In this document: piece by piece, positions 23,925 through 36,301 of the stretch
How the letters are laid out: each line of letters starts with the position of its first letter
Position numbering within the stretch: position 1 is the stretch's first letter
Source of the DNA: Parasponia andersonii
Taxonomy: Eukaryota; Streptophyta; Magnoliopsida; Rosales; Cannabaceae
Direction: 5' to 3'
DNA length: 64,000 bases
Assembly: GCA_002914805.1 (NCBI GenBank)
Contig: JXTB01000030.1
Coordinates: 1,261,466-1,325,465, forward strand
Program-made: the position numbers and the translations under genes
The notes under the pieces: model-generated
Databases searched by the model: none
What the model was told of the DNA's origin: nothing
The model's input: only the letters and a program-made list of their open reading frames with translations

Positions 23925-25881
23925 TAGGGGTGGCAATAAGGGTTTCGACACGACCCAAAATCGACACGAATTTTACGGGTTCGGGTTGGGAAAATTAAGT
24001 GTGGGTCAAAATCAGGTCAAGCCGTCTGGCCCGCACCCAAAAACAGGTCGGGTTCGGCTCAAACCCACTGAACCTGAACATGACCCGCTAGGTTTAAAAT
24101 GTTTTATTTTTTAAATAAAAAATAGGAAAATATAACTTAAGTTAAAACCTAAGCACTCTAATAGAAGATGAAACCCTAGTGCCATTATTCACTCTTCCAG
24201 ACCATTTTCTCTCTATGTCGTCTCTACCTGAGCATAAGAGACTCAACCATCGGGTGTGGCTGCACGAGTAATGGTCTGAATATTGGTCTGAGTTTAGTCC
24301 CATTTTAACTATAGCAGTGGTCTTGGATCCTCAATACAAGTTGGAATTGGTAAAGTTTTGCTATGGGAAAGCTTATGGGAGCGACTCCTTAGAATTTGAG
24401 GTTTTTTATGGCAAACTATTGTTGCTTTGTGAGGAGCACAAATCTAAATGTGACCAAAATGCTTCACTACAAACTTCCAAAAGGGACAAGAAGAATCAAG
24501 AAGACAAACATGCTATAGATGTTGATACAGAGCTTTTTCAGGTAAAATATCATTTAAAGTTTTCATTTCTTATATACTTTCACTTTTTTTAAAATTTTTT
24601 TTTATGTCTAATACTTTCAATTAAGCTTTTCTCAATTGTTATTATTATTATCTTTTTAACAGGAATTTGACGATCTTTCAAGTGAGAACTTTTCATCTTA
24701 GGTTCAAAAAACACAATTGGAACTTTATTTGGATGAAACAAGGATGAATAGGAATCAAAAATTGGATGTCCTTGGGTTTTGGAAAGCGAATTAATATCGC
24801 TATCCAGCACTTGCTACAATGGCTCATGACATATTAAGTATTCCAATATCAACTGTTGCTTCACAATCCGCTTTTAGTAATGGTGGGCGTGTTCTTGACT
24901 AGTTTCAAAATTCACTCAAATTGAAAACAATTGAGTCGATAATGTATACAATAGACTGTTTGTTTGGAAATGGAGGTAATTTAGCATCATTAATTGCAAA
25001 TTATCAATGTTTGTGAAACGTAATATGACTATAACTAGTATTATTTTATCTTTTCAATATAGATCTTGATAAGGACGTTGCACATGACTTAGAAGAAATG
25101 ACACAAGATGTAGAGGCACTTAGCTCGAAGGAGGAGAATAATGCACAATCCTCCAACTCTGTGGCTTTTGAATAGATTATGTGTGGGCGGACTTTGTGGA
25201 GAGGATGATTTTCTTTGTTTGAAAAACTAAAGACCTTGTTACATGGACTTGTGTTTATTTGTGGAGTTTTATGGGCTTCAAGTTTTGTTGCGACTTTGGA
25301 TTAGATTATGTGTATTGTAATTTATTAAGAATGTGTTCTTCTTTGTTTGAAGAACTAAAGACTTTGTTATGTGGACTTTACTATTTATGTTGTATTTGTT
25401 CATTTGTGGACTTCATTAATTATGTTTTGTTGTTATGTTATGAATTGTGATTTATGAACTATTAAACTTGTAAGTTGTTGACTGTCTTTGATTATTATAT
25501 TGCATTATTGTGGACTGACTAGATTTTCATGTTTGAGATATGCTGTGGATTTTAATCTTTTAGGTTAAAATTTTGAGTTTTGACGATGGTTCAATTGATT
25601 GAATTACGATGATATGTTACTTTGAATGATGATTTTCTTTTGCTCAATATCTTTATCTTAGGTCCGCCGGTCGGGTTTGAATTGGGTTGACAGGTCGTGT
25701 CCAAATCAGGTTCTATCATGTTCGCGAATTTAGCAGGTCATATCATGTTGACCCACAACCCGAGCAGGTCGTGTTAATGTCACACTTTTCCCAACCCGTC
25801 ATGTTCGGGTTAGAAGGTTTTCTGTAAATTGAGCCTCAATCCGACACGAATGCAACCATTGGACACGAATTGCTACCCCTA
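23925..25881 (+). mobile_element. hAT-superfamily DNA transposon, internally deleted
   Basis: Terminal inverted repeats TAGGGGTGGCAAT (left) and ATTGCTACCCCTA (right) match at 12 of 13 positions. They are flanked by 8-bp target-site copies AGATTTAT (23917-23924) and AGATTTGT (25882-25889), which match 7 of 8. Subterminal regions are rich in GGGTCGGGTT and its inverse. The 1957-bp element retains only the C-terminal end of a transposase gene, so it is a deletion derivative that could not move by itself. Confidence 0.9.
24310..25174 (+). pseudogene. hAT transposase C-terminal remnant (RICESLEEPER-like)
   Basis: Three exon-like blocks separated by plausible GT-AG introns (24310-24541, 24663-24975, 25063-25174). 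The first reads VVLDPQYKLELVKFCYGKAY, the conserved 'LDPRYKM' region. The second contains LYLDETRMNRN and FWKAN, then YPALATMAHDILSIPISTVA with QSAFSNGGRVLD, the hAT dimerisation domain (PF05699). In-frame stops lie just before VQKTQ, after KAN and after GRVLD. The BED zinc finger and most of the RNase H-like catalytic core are missing. It is clearly dead. Confidence 0.88.
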
Positions 25882-25889
25882 AGATTTGT

Positions 25890-27201
25890 GCCTCAACACA
25901 CCTTATGCCTCAACTTACTCAGCCAAAATGCCTTAGTAACTGTAATGGCCTTTTTAACATTGATTGCATCAACAGGTGATCTTGGGTACATAGTCTAAGA
26001 AAATGCTTACAATGAAACCAAATTATCAATAAATCTAATATAGATTCCACCACATTGACAAAAACCAAAAGAAAAGCAGAGTAAGATAGATTGAAAGCTT
26101 TGTGAGTGAAGAATTAGTCATTCTGTCATGAGAAGTGCATCCCTCAAGACCTAACTTGTAAACCTAGCTTTCACAGATATGCTCCTAGTAATTTACACTA
26201 GTTTAAAAGCCTTAACATCTGGCTTCTTATGATGCACAATACATGCAATAGCGGTTTCTTTAAAGATTTCGTAAAATGAGTTTGTAAAGAAGATAGAAAG
26301 TTTCTTAAAAATTTTGAAAATTCAAAGGAAGTTTTGGTAAGTTTAGCTTAAGAAAAATACTTAAAAAACCAATGAATGAGCTAAAAAGAGTACACGAAGC
26401 ATGATAATTTATGTTTTAACTTCAGAACACTCATATAAACTTTTGGACACTTGGCAGAATTTGTTTCAAAAGCTTATAGATCTACTCTAACTTGATTCGG
26501 CCCCCTCTTTTGCTGCTTCTGTGATGGTCCATTGGCCGCATTTCTTTCTCAATTTCTATCTTACGACATAAATAAAAGAAATGTACATAACTACCAAAGC
26601 TGCTACTACTCTACTCCTATGGATGATAAAGCAATAAATAAATGATGACTTGGTCTCGGGGGAATGTAGATAGATAGAACGACATAACCAACATAAGTAA
26701 ACTTCGAAGTGGAGGAACATACAGCGAGCATATTCGAGAAACCAAACGAAAGAAAAAAGGGGAAGGAAAACCTTGACAATTCAAGTAAAATCCACGATGC
26801 CATCAAACCATTGATTTGGGATATTTGTGTTACGTGATCCCAGAAAGTGCTTACAATACAGTCAAATAATCTAGACCGAAAAAAACAAAATAATTTCAAA
26901 TCGTTAGTATTTTTCAGTTATGCATTGCATCCAATATATTTCCACACTATAATTTTCTACGAAAAATCATAAAACATTAGCAACAATAAAAGATCACAGA
27001 AAGAACAGCACTTGAATACCCAAATCAAATGACTAAATCAAGAAATATGATCCCCTATTAACACTCAAATATCTCATCAATAAAGCAAAAAATCCCCGAA
27101 TCATTAAAAATTCATCACTAAAAACCCCTAACAAAATCGAATCACCCCCCATTGAAAAGATCAGCGAATAAATCCAGAATCACGAAGGAGAAGGAACAAA
27201 C
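25890..27201. other. Downstream flank of the ATP synthase f-like gene
   Basis: No coding region seen. The minus-strand gene at 27484-27215 has a strong donor CTCAAG|GTTTGTTCC at 27202/27201, just past its stop. A 3'-UTR intron therefore probably runs leftward into this stretch, with the final non-coding exon and poly(A) site somewhere between about 26000 and 27000. The acceptor could not be fixed by eye. Confidence 0.4.
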
Positions 27202-27214
27202 CTTGAGAAAGGAA

Positions 27215-27484
27215 TCAATGGCCGTGTTCCTTGGCGTGCTGCTGGTGCTCGAGGTGGCGGCGCTCTTCGGGAAGGGCGACAAGGTAGGAGAAGATCATAC
27301 CACCAAAGCAGACATGGTAGAGAGGGTCAATGGAGCCAGTCTGAATGTACTTTTCGTTGTAGTTGTCTAAGCCTCTCACAACGGCCTTCTTCACGTTCTC
27401 GATCGACAGCAATGGCTTCACATGGCTGGGCAATTCGTTCAGCTTCAAGCCCTTGATCTCGTTGTAGAAGTTCCTCCACGCCAT
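27215..27484 (-). CDS. Small mitochondrial protein, ATP synthase subunit f-like (plant Fb15-type)
   Basis: A single coding exon of 89 residues starting MAWRNFYNEIKGLKLNELPS. It has an amphipathic N-terminal part, a charged middle (KKAVVRGLDNYNEKYI), one predicted membrane segment at about 54-71 (PLYHVCFGGMIFSYLVALP) and a His-rich tail ending HGH. This is the full length and layout I recall for the conserved plant protein called fiber protein Fb15, assigned to the membrane part of mitochondrial F1Fo-ATP synthase as subunit f. In older databases it is mislabelled as an ATP-dependent RNA helicase. The subunit role is recalled knowledge, not visible in the sequence. A telomere-like box lies in its leader, and the stop is followed 12 bases later by a splice donor. 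Confidence 0.8.
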   Translation of the reverse strand: MAWRNFYNEIKGLKLNELPSHVKPLLSIENVKKAVVRGLDNYNEKYIQTGSIDPLYHVCFGGMIFSYLVALPEERRHLEHQQHAKEHGH

Positions 27485-27600
27485 TTTTCACAATTGATAT
27501 CACAGAGAGAGAAAGTGAGAGATGCGAATTCGACTGTAAATGGCGGATAAAAGAAAAAACCTAACCCTAGAAATTGGAGGAAGACGAAAGAACGGCCTTA
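27485..27600 (-). promoter_or_regulatory. 5' leader of the ATP synthase f-like gene with telo-box-like motif
   Basis: On the plus strand AACCTAACCCTAG (27558-27570) resembles the plant telo-box AAACCCTAA, common near the start of genes for translation and mitochondrial proteins. A CT-rich segment (CTCTCACTTTCTCTCTCTGT on the minus strand) precedes the start codon, typical of plant 5' UTRs. No clear TATA box was found. Confidence 0.5.
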
Positions 27601-28659
27601 TTTGCATAAAAATAATTTCGTCGTCTGAGAGTTAATAATATTCTTGCGATATCTGAACCGTTGTTAGCGCAATCAAAATAGATCAGGACCGTCAACTATC
27701 GGGAGAAGGACATATTTGGTATTAACTAAACACAATATCGTGCTTGGTCGTACTTTTCTACCGTACCCAGAGTGTTACAGAGTAATAACTCCTCTCATTT
27801 TATCTATTCTTAATTTCTCTGTTCTTATTTTTTCTTTCTTTACTTTTTCTCATGTCGCTTTATGCATTTTAAAAATTATATTTCTCTAAATAATTTCTCA
27901 AAATGTTTTTTTTTTACAAAATTAATTTTAAAGAGCCGTATTTTTGAAAAATTATTTTTAAAAATGATAATTTTGAAGATGGTATTTTTCAAAATTCATA
28001 ATTAAAAATGGTATTTTCAAAAATTAATTTTTAATGAATCTTAATACGATACAAAGCCAAATATAATACTATAATAGAATAATACAATACAATATAAGAC
28101 AACTCAATATAATACATCACAATATAATATAGTACGATACACTAGGCATGGCTTAAAAATCCTAAATTATACATACTACTCCATTTTAGGGCATGAAGTT
28201 TCAACTTAATAATACTTGTACCCTAAATTATTTAATTGTTGTAATCATAATGTTTTGTCACAATTATTAAATTCTTACCAGATATAAAATTATTGCAAAG
28301 CACATAAATTTTTAATAAAAATAAATATATATAAAGCACATAATTTAATAACTATAACCGATAATGAAACGATGTTTATAATATAAAGATGGTTACTGTG
28401 TGCAATTGAAAAACCTAATTATATGTGATATAAGAATTATTATTGTAACAACTACATAAATTACATAAATCAGGGTAGTCAATTGAGGCGGTCTCAATTA
28501 GTCTAGAATTCTTAAGAGTGTGAGAGAAGAGAGATTCGAATCTTAATTAGGCTTATTTATGTATAAATTTTATAATAATTCTTTTTCAAAATACATAATT
28601 CAAGGTAATATACTATGTAAGTTGAAAGTTTAATAAGCAAAGTAGTGTAAAAAATATAA
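27601..28659. other. AT-rich intergenic DNA with an AATAC-type simple tract
   Basis: No gene seen. A low-complexity stretch at about 28030-28145 is built from ATAATAC, ACAATAT and related words. Another at 27905-28030 repeats AAAATTATTTTTAAAAATG-like text in both orientations. The rest is featureless. Confidence 0.5.
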
Positions 28660-31600
28660 TTTAGGGAACATTACCATAATTAACTCTGTTATGCGATTTT
28701 AAATCTACATCTTAGTCAACGCTAGGAAAAGAAAGTCAAAGACTGAGGAGAATGCGCAAGGTCGAAATAGTATGACCTACTCCGTATAGATAAATGTGCG
28801 ACTAGTAGAAAGGAAATTAGATCAAGCTTCTTTAAACAAATAATTTACGAAGAAAGAGATATAAGCTTCTGAGTGGAGATCAAGTAATCCATTTTATTTA
28901 AGTTATTTCCCAATTTTGTATTATTACCTGAAATTGTATTTTCTGATTATGTACTTTCCTGTTTGCACAAATGGGAAACATGAAGCTACACCTATATAAA
29001 GGGGGGCTTAGTCTCATTACTAATCATATCATATTCACTTCACTATATACTCTCTATATAATCATTTTTTTGTTCTCATCTTGAGACGGAGAGAAACTTT
29101 TAAAATTCTCTAGAAAATAATGAAGAACAGTGAATGTAGACTTATCTTTTTTAGGGCTGAGCCACTATAAAATTCATCTCCTTATTTGCTTTGTTTTATC
29201 GACTATTTTTTACACACAAGCCACACTTTGTAATTTTTTAAATTCGTTATTGACAAAACCTCCATCAACAATTAGCACTAAAAAGAAGGCTATTCCAACA
29301 AAGAGTTTTTCAACCTCATCTATTCAACGATGGCAAACACTAGAAATACCACCAGGAATGCTAGCGTTTGGATGGCAAGCATTAGAAATACTACCATGAA
29401 TGCTGGAGTTAGCCAAAATTAACCTCAGAGTGCTACTGCTCTACAGGTCGATCCTACTCTACAGGTCAATCAACTGTGACTGCACCTGAAGAAAATATTG
29501 TCCAGAGACAAGATTGCATGGAGGATGTACTTGTAAACCTATAACAAATCACCAATCAGATCAATGATTCTCTGAGACAACTTGCTAAATGATAGATGAT
29601 CACTCCACCATAGCATGAACGTCCCACAAATCGCCCTGCTCAATGACCCGAAAGAGGAATTCACATCCAAGAGGTAGGAAATTGCGACCAGCCTAGAACC
29701 TAATAAGAGCGCCATATAGATCACACTTCTAAGGGAAAAGGCAAGACCGCAAACCTATCATAGGAGTTTGGTACTAGAAGTTTGAGCACAGATCTTGATC
29801 ATGGACAACCTTCTAGGAGAACTCCCACTAACTGTGATTATCTGAGCAACGAGCAGATTGTCAATCAAGGAGTGTCTTTAAAAGGATAAGTTAGGAGCTA
29901 AGGCAGAATTCTGCAGACTTAAGACAATACTTACAACAACAATGCCAAAGAGATAGTCGTGAGCGATCCACATTGCATCATAATGACCGAACTTCATCTC
30001 GTTAAACTATTTCTGTTGAGTCTTCACAAAGATTACTGCAAACTCTGTCTGATCAACTCGTCTTACATTGCGATAACAGTAACTAAAGACCACCCCTGCC
30101 ACCAACAAGAGATAATGCCCTTCTTCCTAAGATTGATATTCATAATTTGAAGATAACACTAGATGTACTTGGTGGATGGGATGATGAGTTCGCGGATAGA
30201 TATCATCAATTGCTATTCAATGAAGAAGTTCGAGCTGTTGTATTACCTATTGGATTCAAACTTCCCACCATAAATACCTTTGATGTAAAAACTGATCCAC
30301 AGGATCATATGGATCACTTCAATGATCTGATGGAGCTCCATCAGGATGACGACCTCGCATGTTGTAGGTGTTTTACTGTAACCCTCACAAGTATAGCAAA
30401 GAAGTGGTTCTGAGGATTTCAACCTAGTTTGATCTCATCCTGGCAACAACTTCAAATCGCATTCTTGAGACAATTTCAAGCTACTAAGAACTTTACTGTT
30501 CTATTGATTAACTTGTCCGCCATTCGACAAGGTCCAGAGGAAACTTTGCGATCATATCTTAATCATTCTACTTCGAAGTTGGGAAAAGTCAATAACTTGC
30601 CTGAAGGAGAAGTCCTAACTCTAATGATGGCCAGAGTACGACTAGAGACTAAACTCTAGGAAGAGTTACTGGAATAAGAATGTAAGACTCTTGAGGACTT
30701 CTATCAAAGAGTTGGTTGGTATCTAAGAGTAAAATCTTCTCGTGAGAACCTTCATAAGATGAAGAAGGAAGAAGCAAAGGATATAATAAAAGATGCGACC
30801 ATAACAACCAACAATAATAATAACAAAAAGTCAAAAAAGAGGAAGAACGAGCAAATAGCTAAAAAGCAGCTCAATCCAAAGAAGCAAGAGATTCTAAGGG
30901 CTCCCTTATGATTCAACAACTATACCAAATTGAGTGCACCCATAGATCATATTTATGCGGTTACAAAGCAGCATGAGCAATATCATCAACTAGAGCCAAT
31001 AAAATGGGATAGAGCAAAGTACGATCCTAACAAATTTTATTGATATCATAATGATATTGGACACCACACACATAACTATTATGCCCTGAAAGATGAGATC
31101 GAAAGATTAATTAGAGAAGGGCGATTATGGAAGTATACTATACAAAATAGTGGGATAAGAGAAGAAAACCAACAACAACCTTTAGATGTTCAATGTAAAG
31201 TGCGAACTATCTTCAAAGGCCCGTATGTAGGTGGAGATTCGAGAAGGGTATATGATAGGTACGTAAGAGAAGCTCAACAATAGCCATTGACTAATATAAT
31301 GCACCTCGAGGAATGACCACAAAAACTTCAGCGGGTATCTAATATGGACACTATCTTCACGGAGTAGGATGCAAGGAAAGTCTATTGCCCGAATAACGAT
31401 ACACTCGTTGTAAAAATCAACTGTGTGAGTAGACAATTATGGCGAGTATTAGTCGATAATAGGAGTGTTGTCGACATCTTGTACAATGATGTCTTCAAGA
31501 AGATAGGACTGAGTAATAGTGATTTAAAACCCATTATTACTCCATTTTATAGATTTACTGGTGATAGCATAATGCTAAAAGGTATGATTAAGTTGATGGT

Positions 31601-32180
31601 GAACACTGAAACTTATTCTAGAGTTTCAATGATAATGACTCAATTTTTAGTAGTAGATTACACTTCAGTAGTCAATGCTATGTTAGGAAGACTAATCTTG
31701 AGGGAACTTCTAGTTATTACTTTAATTTATTTTCTCACCATGAAGTTCTCAACTCAATAAGGAGTAGGCAAAGTACGAGACAACCAATATGATGCATGGT
31801 TCTGTTATAACAATTCTTTGAAACTCGCAATAAGATATATAACACCTCGCACAATGATGGTCTAACAACATAAAGAAACATCGGGCAAAATGTCAATTGA
31901 AGACTTCGATCCACGAGAGATCGATAGAGAGTTCAAGACTGGACCCATCGAAGACTTAGAAGATTTGTCAGTCAACAAATCTTTGAAGGTATTAAAAATC
32001 AGAGTGAAGCTTCAAGAATCTATGCAAATGAAGCTGACCATATTCTTAAGAGCAAATTTGGATGTCTTTGCATGACAACATTTGGATATGGTAGGGATTG
32101 ATCCGAATATTATATAATATCACCTTGACATTGATATAACAAAGAAACCCATACGGCAGAAAAGAAGGACAATGAATACA
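28660..32180 (+). mobile_element. Ty3/gypsy Tat-type fossil B: LTR-like end, gag, protease, start of pol
   Basis: A probable LTR (TATA in ACCTATATAAAGGGGGGC near 28990) leads into a gag region. Its capsid-like part is at about 30147-30800 (LPTINTFDVKTDPQDHMDHF, then SSWQQLQIAFLRQF and SAIRQGPEETLRSYL). An aspartic-protease-like domain lies at about 31425-31700 (RVLVDNRSVVDILYNDVF, VVNAMLGR). The text then reaches the opening of reverse transcriptase (KPIRQKRR, about 32150) and stops at an LTR of another element. It is a different family from element A and broken by many interruptions, so probably old. Confidence 0.78.
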
Positions 32181-32185
32181 AAACT

Positions 32186-34244
32186 GTTGGTTATTTTATA
32201 ATTGCTACACAAGTACACGTGCCGAACAAGTAATATAGTAATGAATTGAGTATCGTCTCCACAGGGATTGATTACCAAAATTAGTTGGAAAAACTAAATG
32301 TCAAACAAGCTAAATTAAGAATTTAGAAGAACTAAAAGATGCAAATAAAAATGTAAATTCCAAACATAAAATAATGCGATCTAAACAAGAGATTGTAAAT
32401 CAATAGATCCTCAGTTGCAAATCTAGGTACAATTGCTGCAGCAATACTTATGGCAAAATTTACTCCAGTAACCAAAAATTCCATCTATACATAATAATCT
32501 TCCGAATTTATTATGTCTTAAGTCCTTCAAACCAGATTTAATATATTCCTATGCTGATCTAGTTCTTAATACACCATTCATAGCATCGATTTTCAATGGG
32601 TTATATATAGTAACAATATATTCCTAGATCGTTACTAATTCAAGGATCTACTAAAGAGACACTTGAAACATACATCATTCAAGTTAGATCCAACTAAAAT
32701 CAACCTTTCCAGAATTAATCCTAGTTTATTTATCCTAAATATTGGTGGCCAAACAATAATAGGAAATAATAATGAAGCTCACTTAAGTGAATGAGAGGAA
32801 ATCACCATAAACACTTAAAATAACATGTAATCTTTCATTACAACCTTAGATTTATCAATATCCCAGCTAAAGAAACTTAGCTCATGGTCTGAAATTTAAA
32901 TAATAGCAGCTTAAAATACTCCACCAATTTTAGAACATTCAAGAAAGGAAAAATAAATAAAACAATATGAGAAGTAAAGAAAGTGCTAGCTGGATGATAG
33001 TGAATTTGATCCCACTACTACTGTTAGTACTCTTCCTTCATTACAACCTTAGATTCATCAATATCCCAGCTAAAGAAACTTAGCTCATGGTCTGAAATTT
33101 AAACAACAATAGCTTAAAATACTCTGTCAATTTTAGAACATTCAAGAAAAGAAAAATAAAAAAAACAATATGAAAAGGTTAAAAGAAGTAAAGAAAGTGC
33201 TAGCTGGATGATAGTGAATTTGATCCCACTACTGCTTCTAGTACTCCTCCTTCATTACAACTTTAGATTCATCAATATCTCAGCTAAAGAAACTTAATTT
33301 ATGGTCTGAAATTTAAATAACAACAGCTTCAAATACTCCATCAATTTTAGAACATTCAAGAAAGGAAAAATAAAGAAAATAATATGAGAAGGTTAAAAGA
33401 AGTAAAGAAAGTGCTAGCTGGATGATAGTGAATTTGATCTCACTACTACTGTTAGTACTCTTCCTTCATTACAACCTTAGATTCATCAATATCCCAGCTA
33501 AAGAAACTTAGCTTATAGTTTGAAATTTAAACAACGGCAGCTTAAAATACTCCATCAATTTTAAAACATTCAAGAAAGAAAAAATAAAGAAAACAATATG
33601 AGAAGGTTAAAAGAAATAAAGAAAGTGCTAGCTGGATGATAGTGAATTTGATCCCACTACTGCTGCTAGTACTCCTTCTTCTTCGTCCTTTTTTTCTTGT
33701 ACTGTTTCCCTTCTCTTTTGTTCCTTTTATGTATATTTTTCTTCTCTTAGCTACCGCCACTCCTCTATTCTCTTATAATATATTTCTCCTTTTATATTAG
33801 GTAGATGAGGTACTCTAACACACGTGTTAGCCAAATAAAGGAGTGAAGACCACTGTTGCTTCATTTTCTTTTAGCTGGTATTTAACATTAGCTGTCAGCA
33901 CCAGCTGTACGTGAAAAATACCAGCGGGAAAAAAAATTCTGCTGTTCAATATTGCTCCGGCGCGTTGCTGCAGCAAAGTTACTTCCAATCTTGACTTAAG
34001 TTCAGCCTTCCTTCAAAGATGCTGCTATTTAAATTCATCAGAACTCAAGCCCCGATTTCAGTATTTCTACTAAAAATTAACAGAAATAAAATAGATATTG
34101 ACTAAATTAGATCTTAAACATCAGAAACACTATAGACCAAAATAAAATAAAGAAAAGTACCTAAACTAGACAATTTGTTCCTTTAAAAAGACTATCCTAA
34201 GACTCAAAAATATACCAACTAACTCTATTTTTATAGAGTTATCA
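32186..34244 (-). mobile_element. 3' LTR of the Athila-type fossil (~2.06 kb)
   Basis: Read on the minus strand it starts TGATAACTC directly after a purine-rich tract and ends ATAACCAACA at 32186. Near the end is the phrase ATCCCTGTGGAGACGATACT, common near the ends of plant Ty3 LTRs. Its length is inflated by a four-unit tandem array at 32832-33676. The 5' boundary rests only on the TG after the purine tract. Confidence 0.55.
32832..33676. repeat. Four tandem units of ~205-215 bp inside the Athila LTR
   Basis: TTCATTACAACCTTAGATT begins units at about 32832, 33035, 33250 and 33463, so lengths are about 203, 215, 213 and 213 bp. Every unit carries ATCCCAGCTAAAGAAACTTA and GTGCTAGCTGGATGATAGTG, then GATCCCACTACTGC or similar. 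The units differ by scattered substitutions, so the expansion is not very recent. Confidence 0.9.
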
Positions 34245-35758
34245 TACCCTCAAACTTGAATTATTACTCGTCCTCGAGTGACAAAACAAAGAAAAATGAC
34301 ATAGATGCAGAAGACACAAAAGAGTTCTAGTTTACTGATAATAAGAAAATCATTCCTTAGTTCTCTATTCTACTTCTCAATCTTCATCCTTTGATCAGAA
34401 TCACCTTTCCTCAAGTACCAGTTCAATTCATTACAAATTTACTTTCACATGTGATTTTCCCTTAAGTGTGTGTGTGGAAACTATGGTTAGAATTCTCTGG
34501 ATTACTCAAGTCATATCAAAACATGATCATTGGGCCTAATTTTCTATTTTCAAAAGCTGATCTTATAAATCTTTCTCCACTAATGCAAGTCAACCAAACA
34601 CTTAAAACTTATAAGGCTTTAACAAACTTGCACTCCTGAGCTTAATTTGGGGATTGTTTTTTTTATTATTACTTTTTTTTTTCTAATTTTTTTTAACACT
34701 TAGATGTCACAATGCCTTTTTATGCGAATGCCAACATTGGTAATGAAGGCACCCAGTTACTCAATAAAGTCACTTTCAGAGTTGTCAAGACATACTCATA
34801 TTCCAAACTACTGTTTGATGCAAAGGTATACATGGAGCTCATGTTACCCCTGGTTACTAGGCAATTCATAATAGTGGAGTATTCATTTTTCATAACATAT
34901 TGTTTTTGAGTGTTAAACTCCCCCAAACTTAAGCTCATTTTACTTTCAATATATTATGCCTACATTAATTCCTCCATGTTTAGTCTCCTACATTTCACTT
35001 CAAAAGATTCACAAAATCAGTTTTAGACCTTAAGCCCTCACAATTATTCAAGATTTCTTAAGCTTTCCTAAAGGCCTCTAATCCATAGCTCTAGTGCAAA
35101 AAAAAATTGGAAATTTCACATATAAAAGCAAGCTAAAACAAATATCCCCAATATTCAATTTACGGCAATTCATCTCATAAGCTGAAAATTTTAAAGCAAT
35201 GAGAGTTTCATAAGATCACAATGCTGCAGCACACCAAAGCAATAGAACACAAACAGAAATTAACTATTAACCACACAAAATAACTTGACCAACCTACTAA
35301 ACACAAAAGAAATAAAATCAGATAAAAAGATAGATAATTTAAACAGATAAACTAACACTCCCAAACTTAAAAGAAGAAATGTCCCCACTGCGACACAAAA
35401 TAAAAGAAACACATAAGGAAATAAAAAGAAAAGGTAAAGAGGTAAAACCTCCCTGTCACAGTTACTCCGCAGCTCCATTGGATCCATCTTCATCAAATTT
35501 TGTCATATCCTCATTGTCCAAGTCTTGGAGTATTTCTTCTGGAAATGCAGGGAAAATTGGAATAGGTTTCATGAATTTGCAGAGACTTCTTTAGGGCATT
35601 GTCCTGTTCCCTTGTATAAGCCCAGTATTGCTGTTGCTACTTATGAGATTATTGCAGCATTAACATTAGCTGACACTGCTAATTCTCTTGTTGACTCACT
35701 CATTGCTCCAGGGATCTCAACTACTAAAGGATATCATCATTTGTGCTGCTGTTGGATG

Positions 35759-36262
35759 CTACAGCAGGTCTGCTTGATAGGGTCGGTGGGTAGAATCAGC
35801 TGGTCCTTCTTGGGTAATTTGGGCCACTGCAATGGCATCAATTTTGCCTGTATTATGTGGTTTTTCTTTATTGACCAAGTAGGGAGCACGGGTATTACGA
35901 CACAGCTTGGTAATTAGAGACGAAAAAAATAGAGCCCCTGATTTCCTCACAGCACATGCCCTAATTTCTCTATGAATCATCTGACCTACATTAATAGATT
36001 TACCAATCAGTATAGAATATAAGAGCAACATACGATCCTTGGAAACTGTTTTGCTGTGTGTGGTGGGCAACAAACGAGATTTCAGAAAATGGTACCAAAT
36101 TTTTGTAGGCAGGTTCAGTGAGCTCTGAAGGCATGTAGAAGCACCATAGGATGACACGTACCGTTCTGCCCCTGCTATAGCAACTGTCTCCAGCACCGTG
36201 AGCAATTCTGGTTCTGTGACGTCTTCAATGAATGTAGAGTGTCCATCCACCAGATCTCCCAA
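35759..36262 (-). mobile_element. Athila accessory reading frame downstream of integrase (fossil part)
   Basis: A 167-codon minus-strand stretch contains WYHFLKSRLLPTTHSKTVSK, LLLYSILIGKSINVGQMIHR and GALFFSSLITKLCRNTRAPY. This resembles the 'putative plant transposon protein' domain often found in Athila-type elements. It lies downstream of integrase, where Athila elements keep their third reading frame. No function is claimed, and the copy is a remnant. Confidence 0.7.
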
Positions 36263-36301
36263 GCCAAAGAGAGTATTGATGACTTCTTCGCTCCACAGAA
36301 C

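Noticed and set aside
27152-27370. 72-codon frame on the + strand (MKRSANKSRITKEKEQTLRK)
   Set aside because: It lies antisense to the conserved ATP synthase f-like coding exon and has no family resemblance.
28500-28560. GATTCGAATCTTA resembling a tRNA T-arm
   Set aside because: No acceptor stem, anticodon arm or D-arm can be assembled around it.
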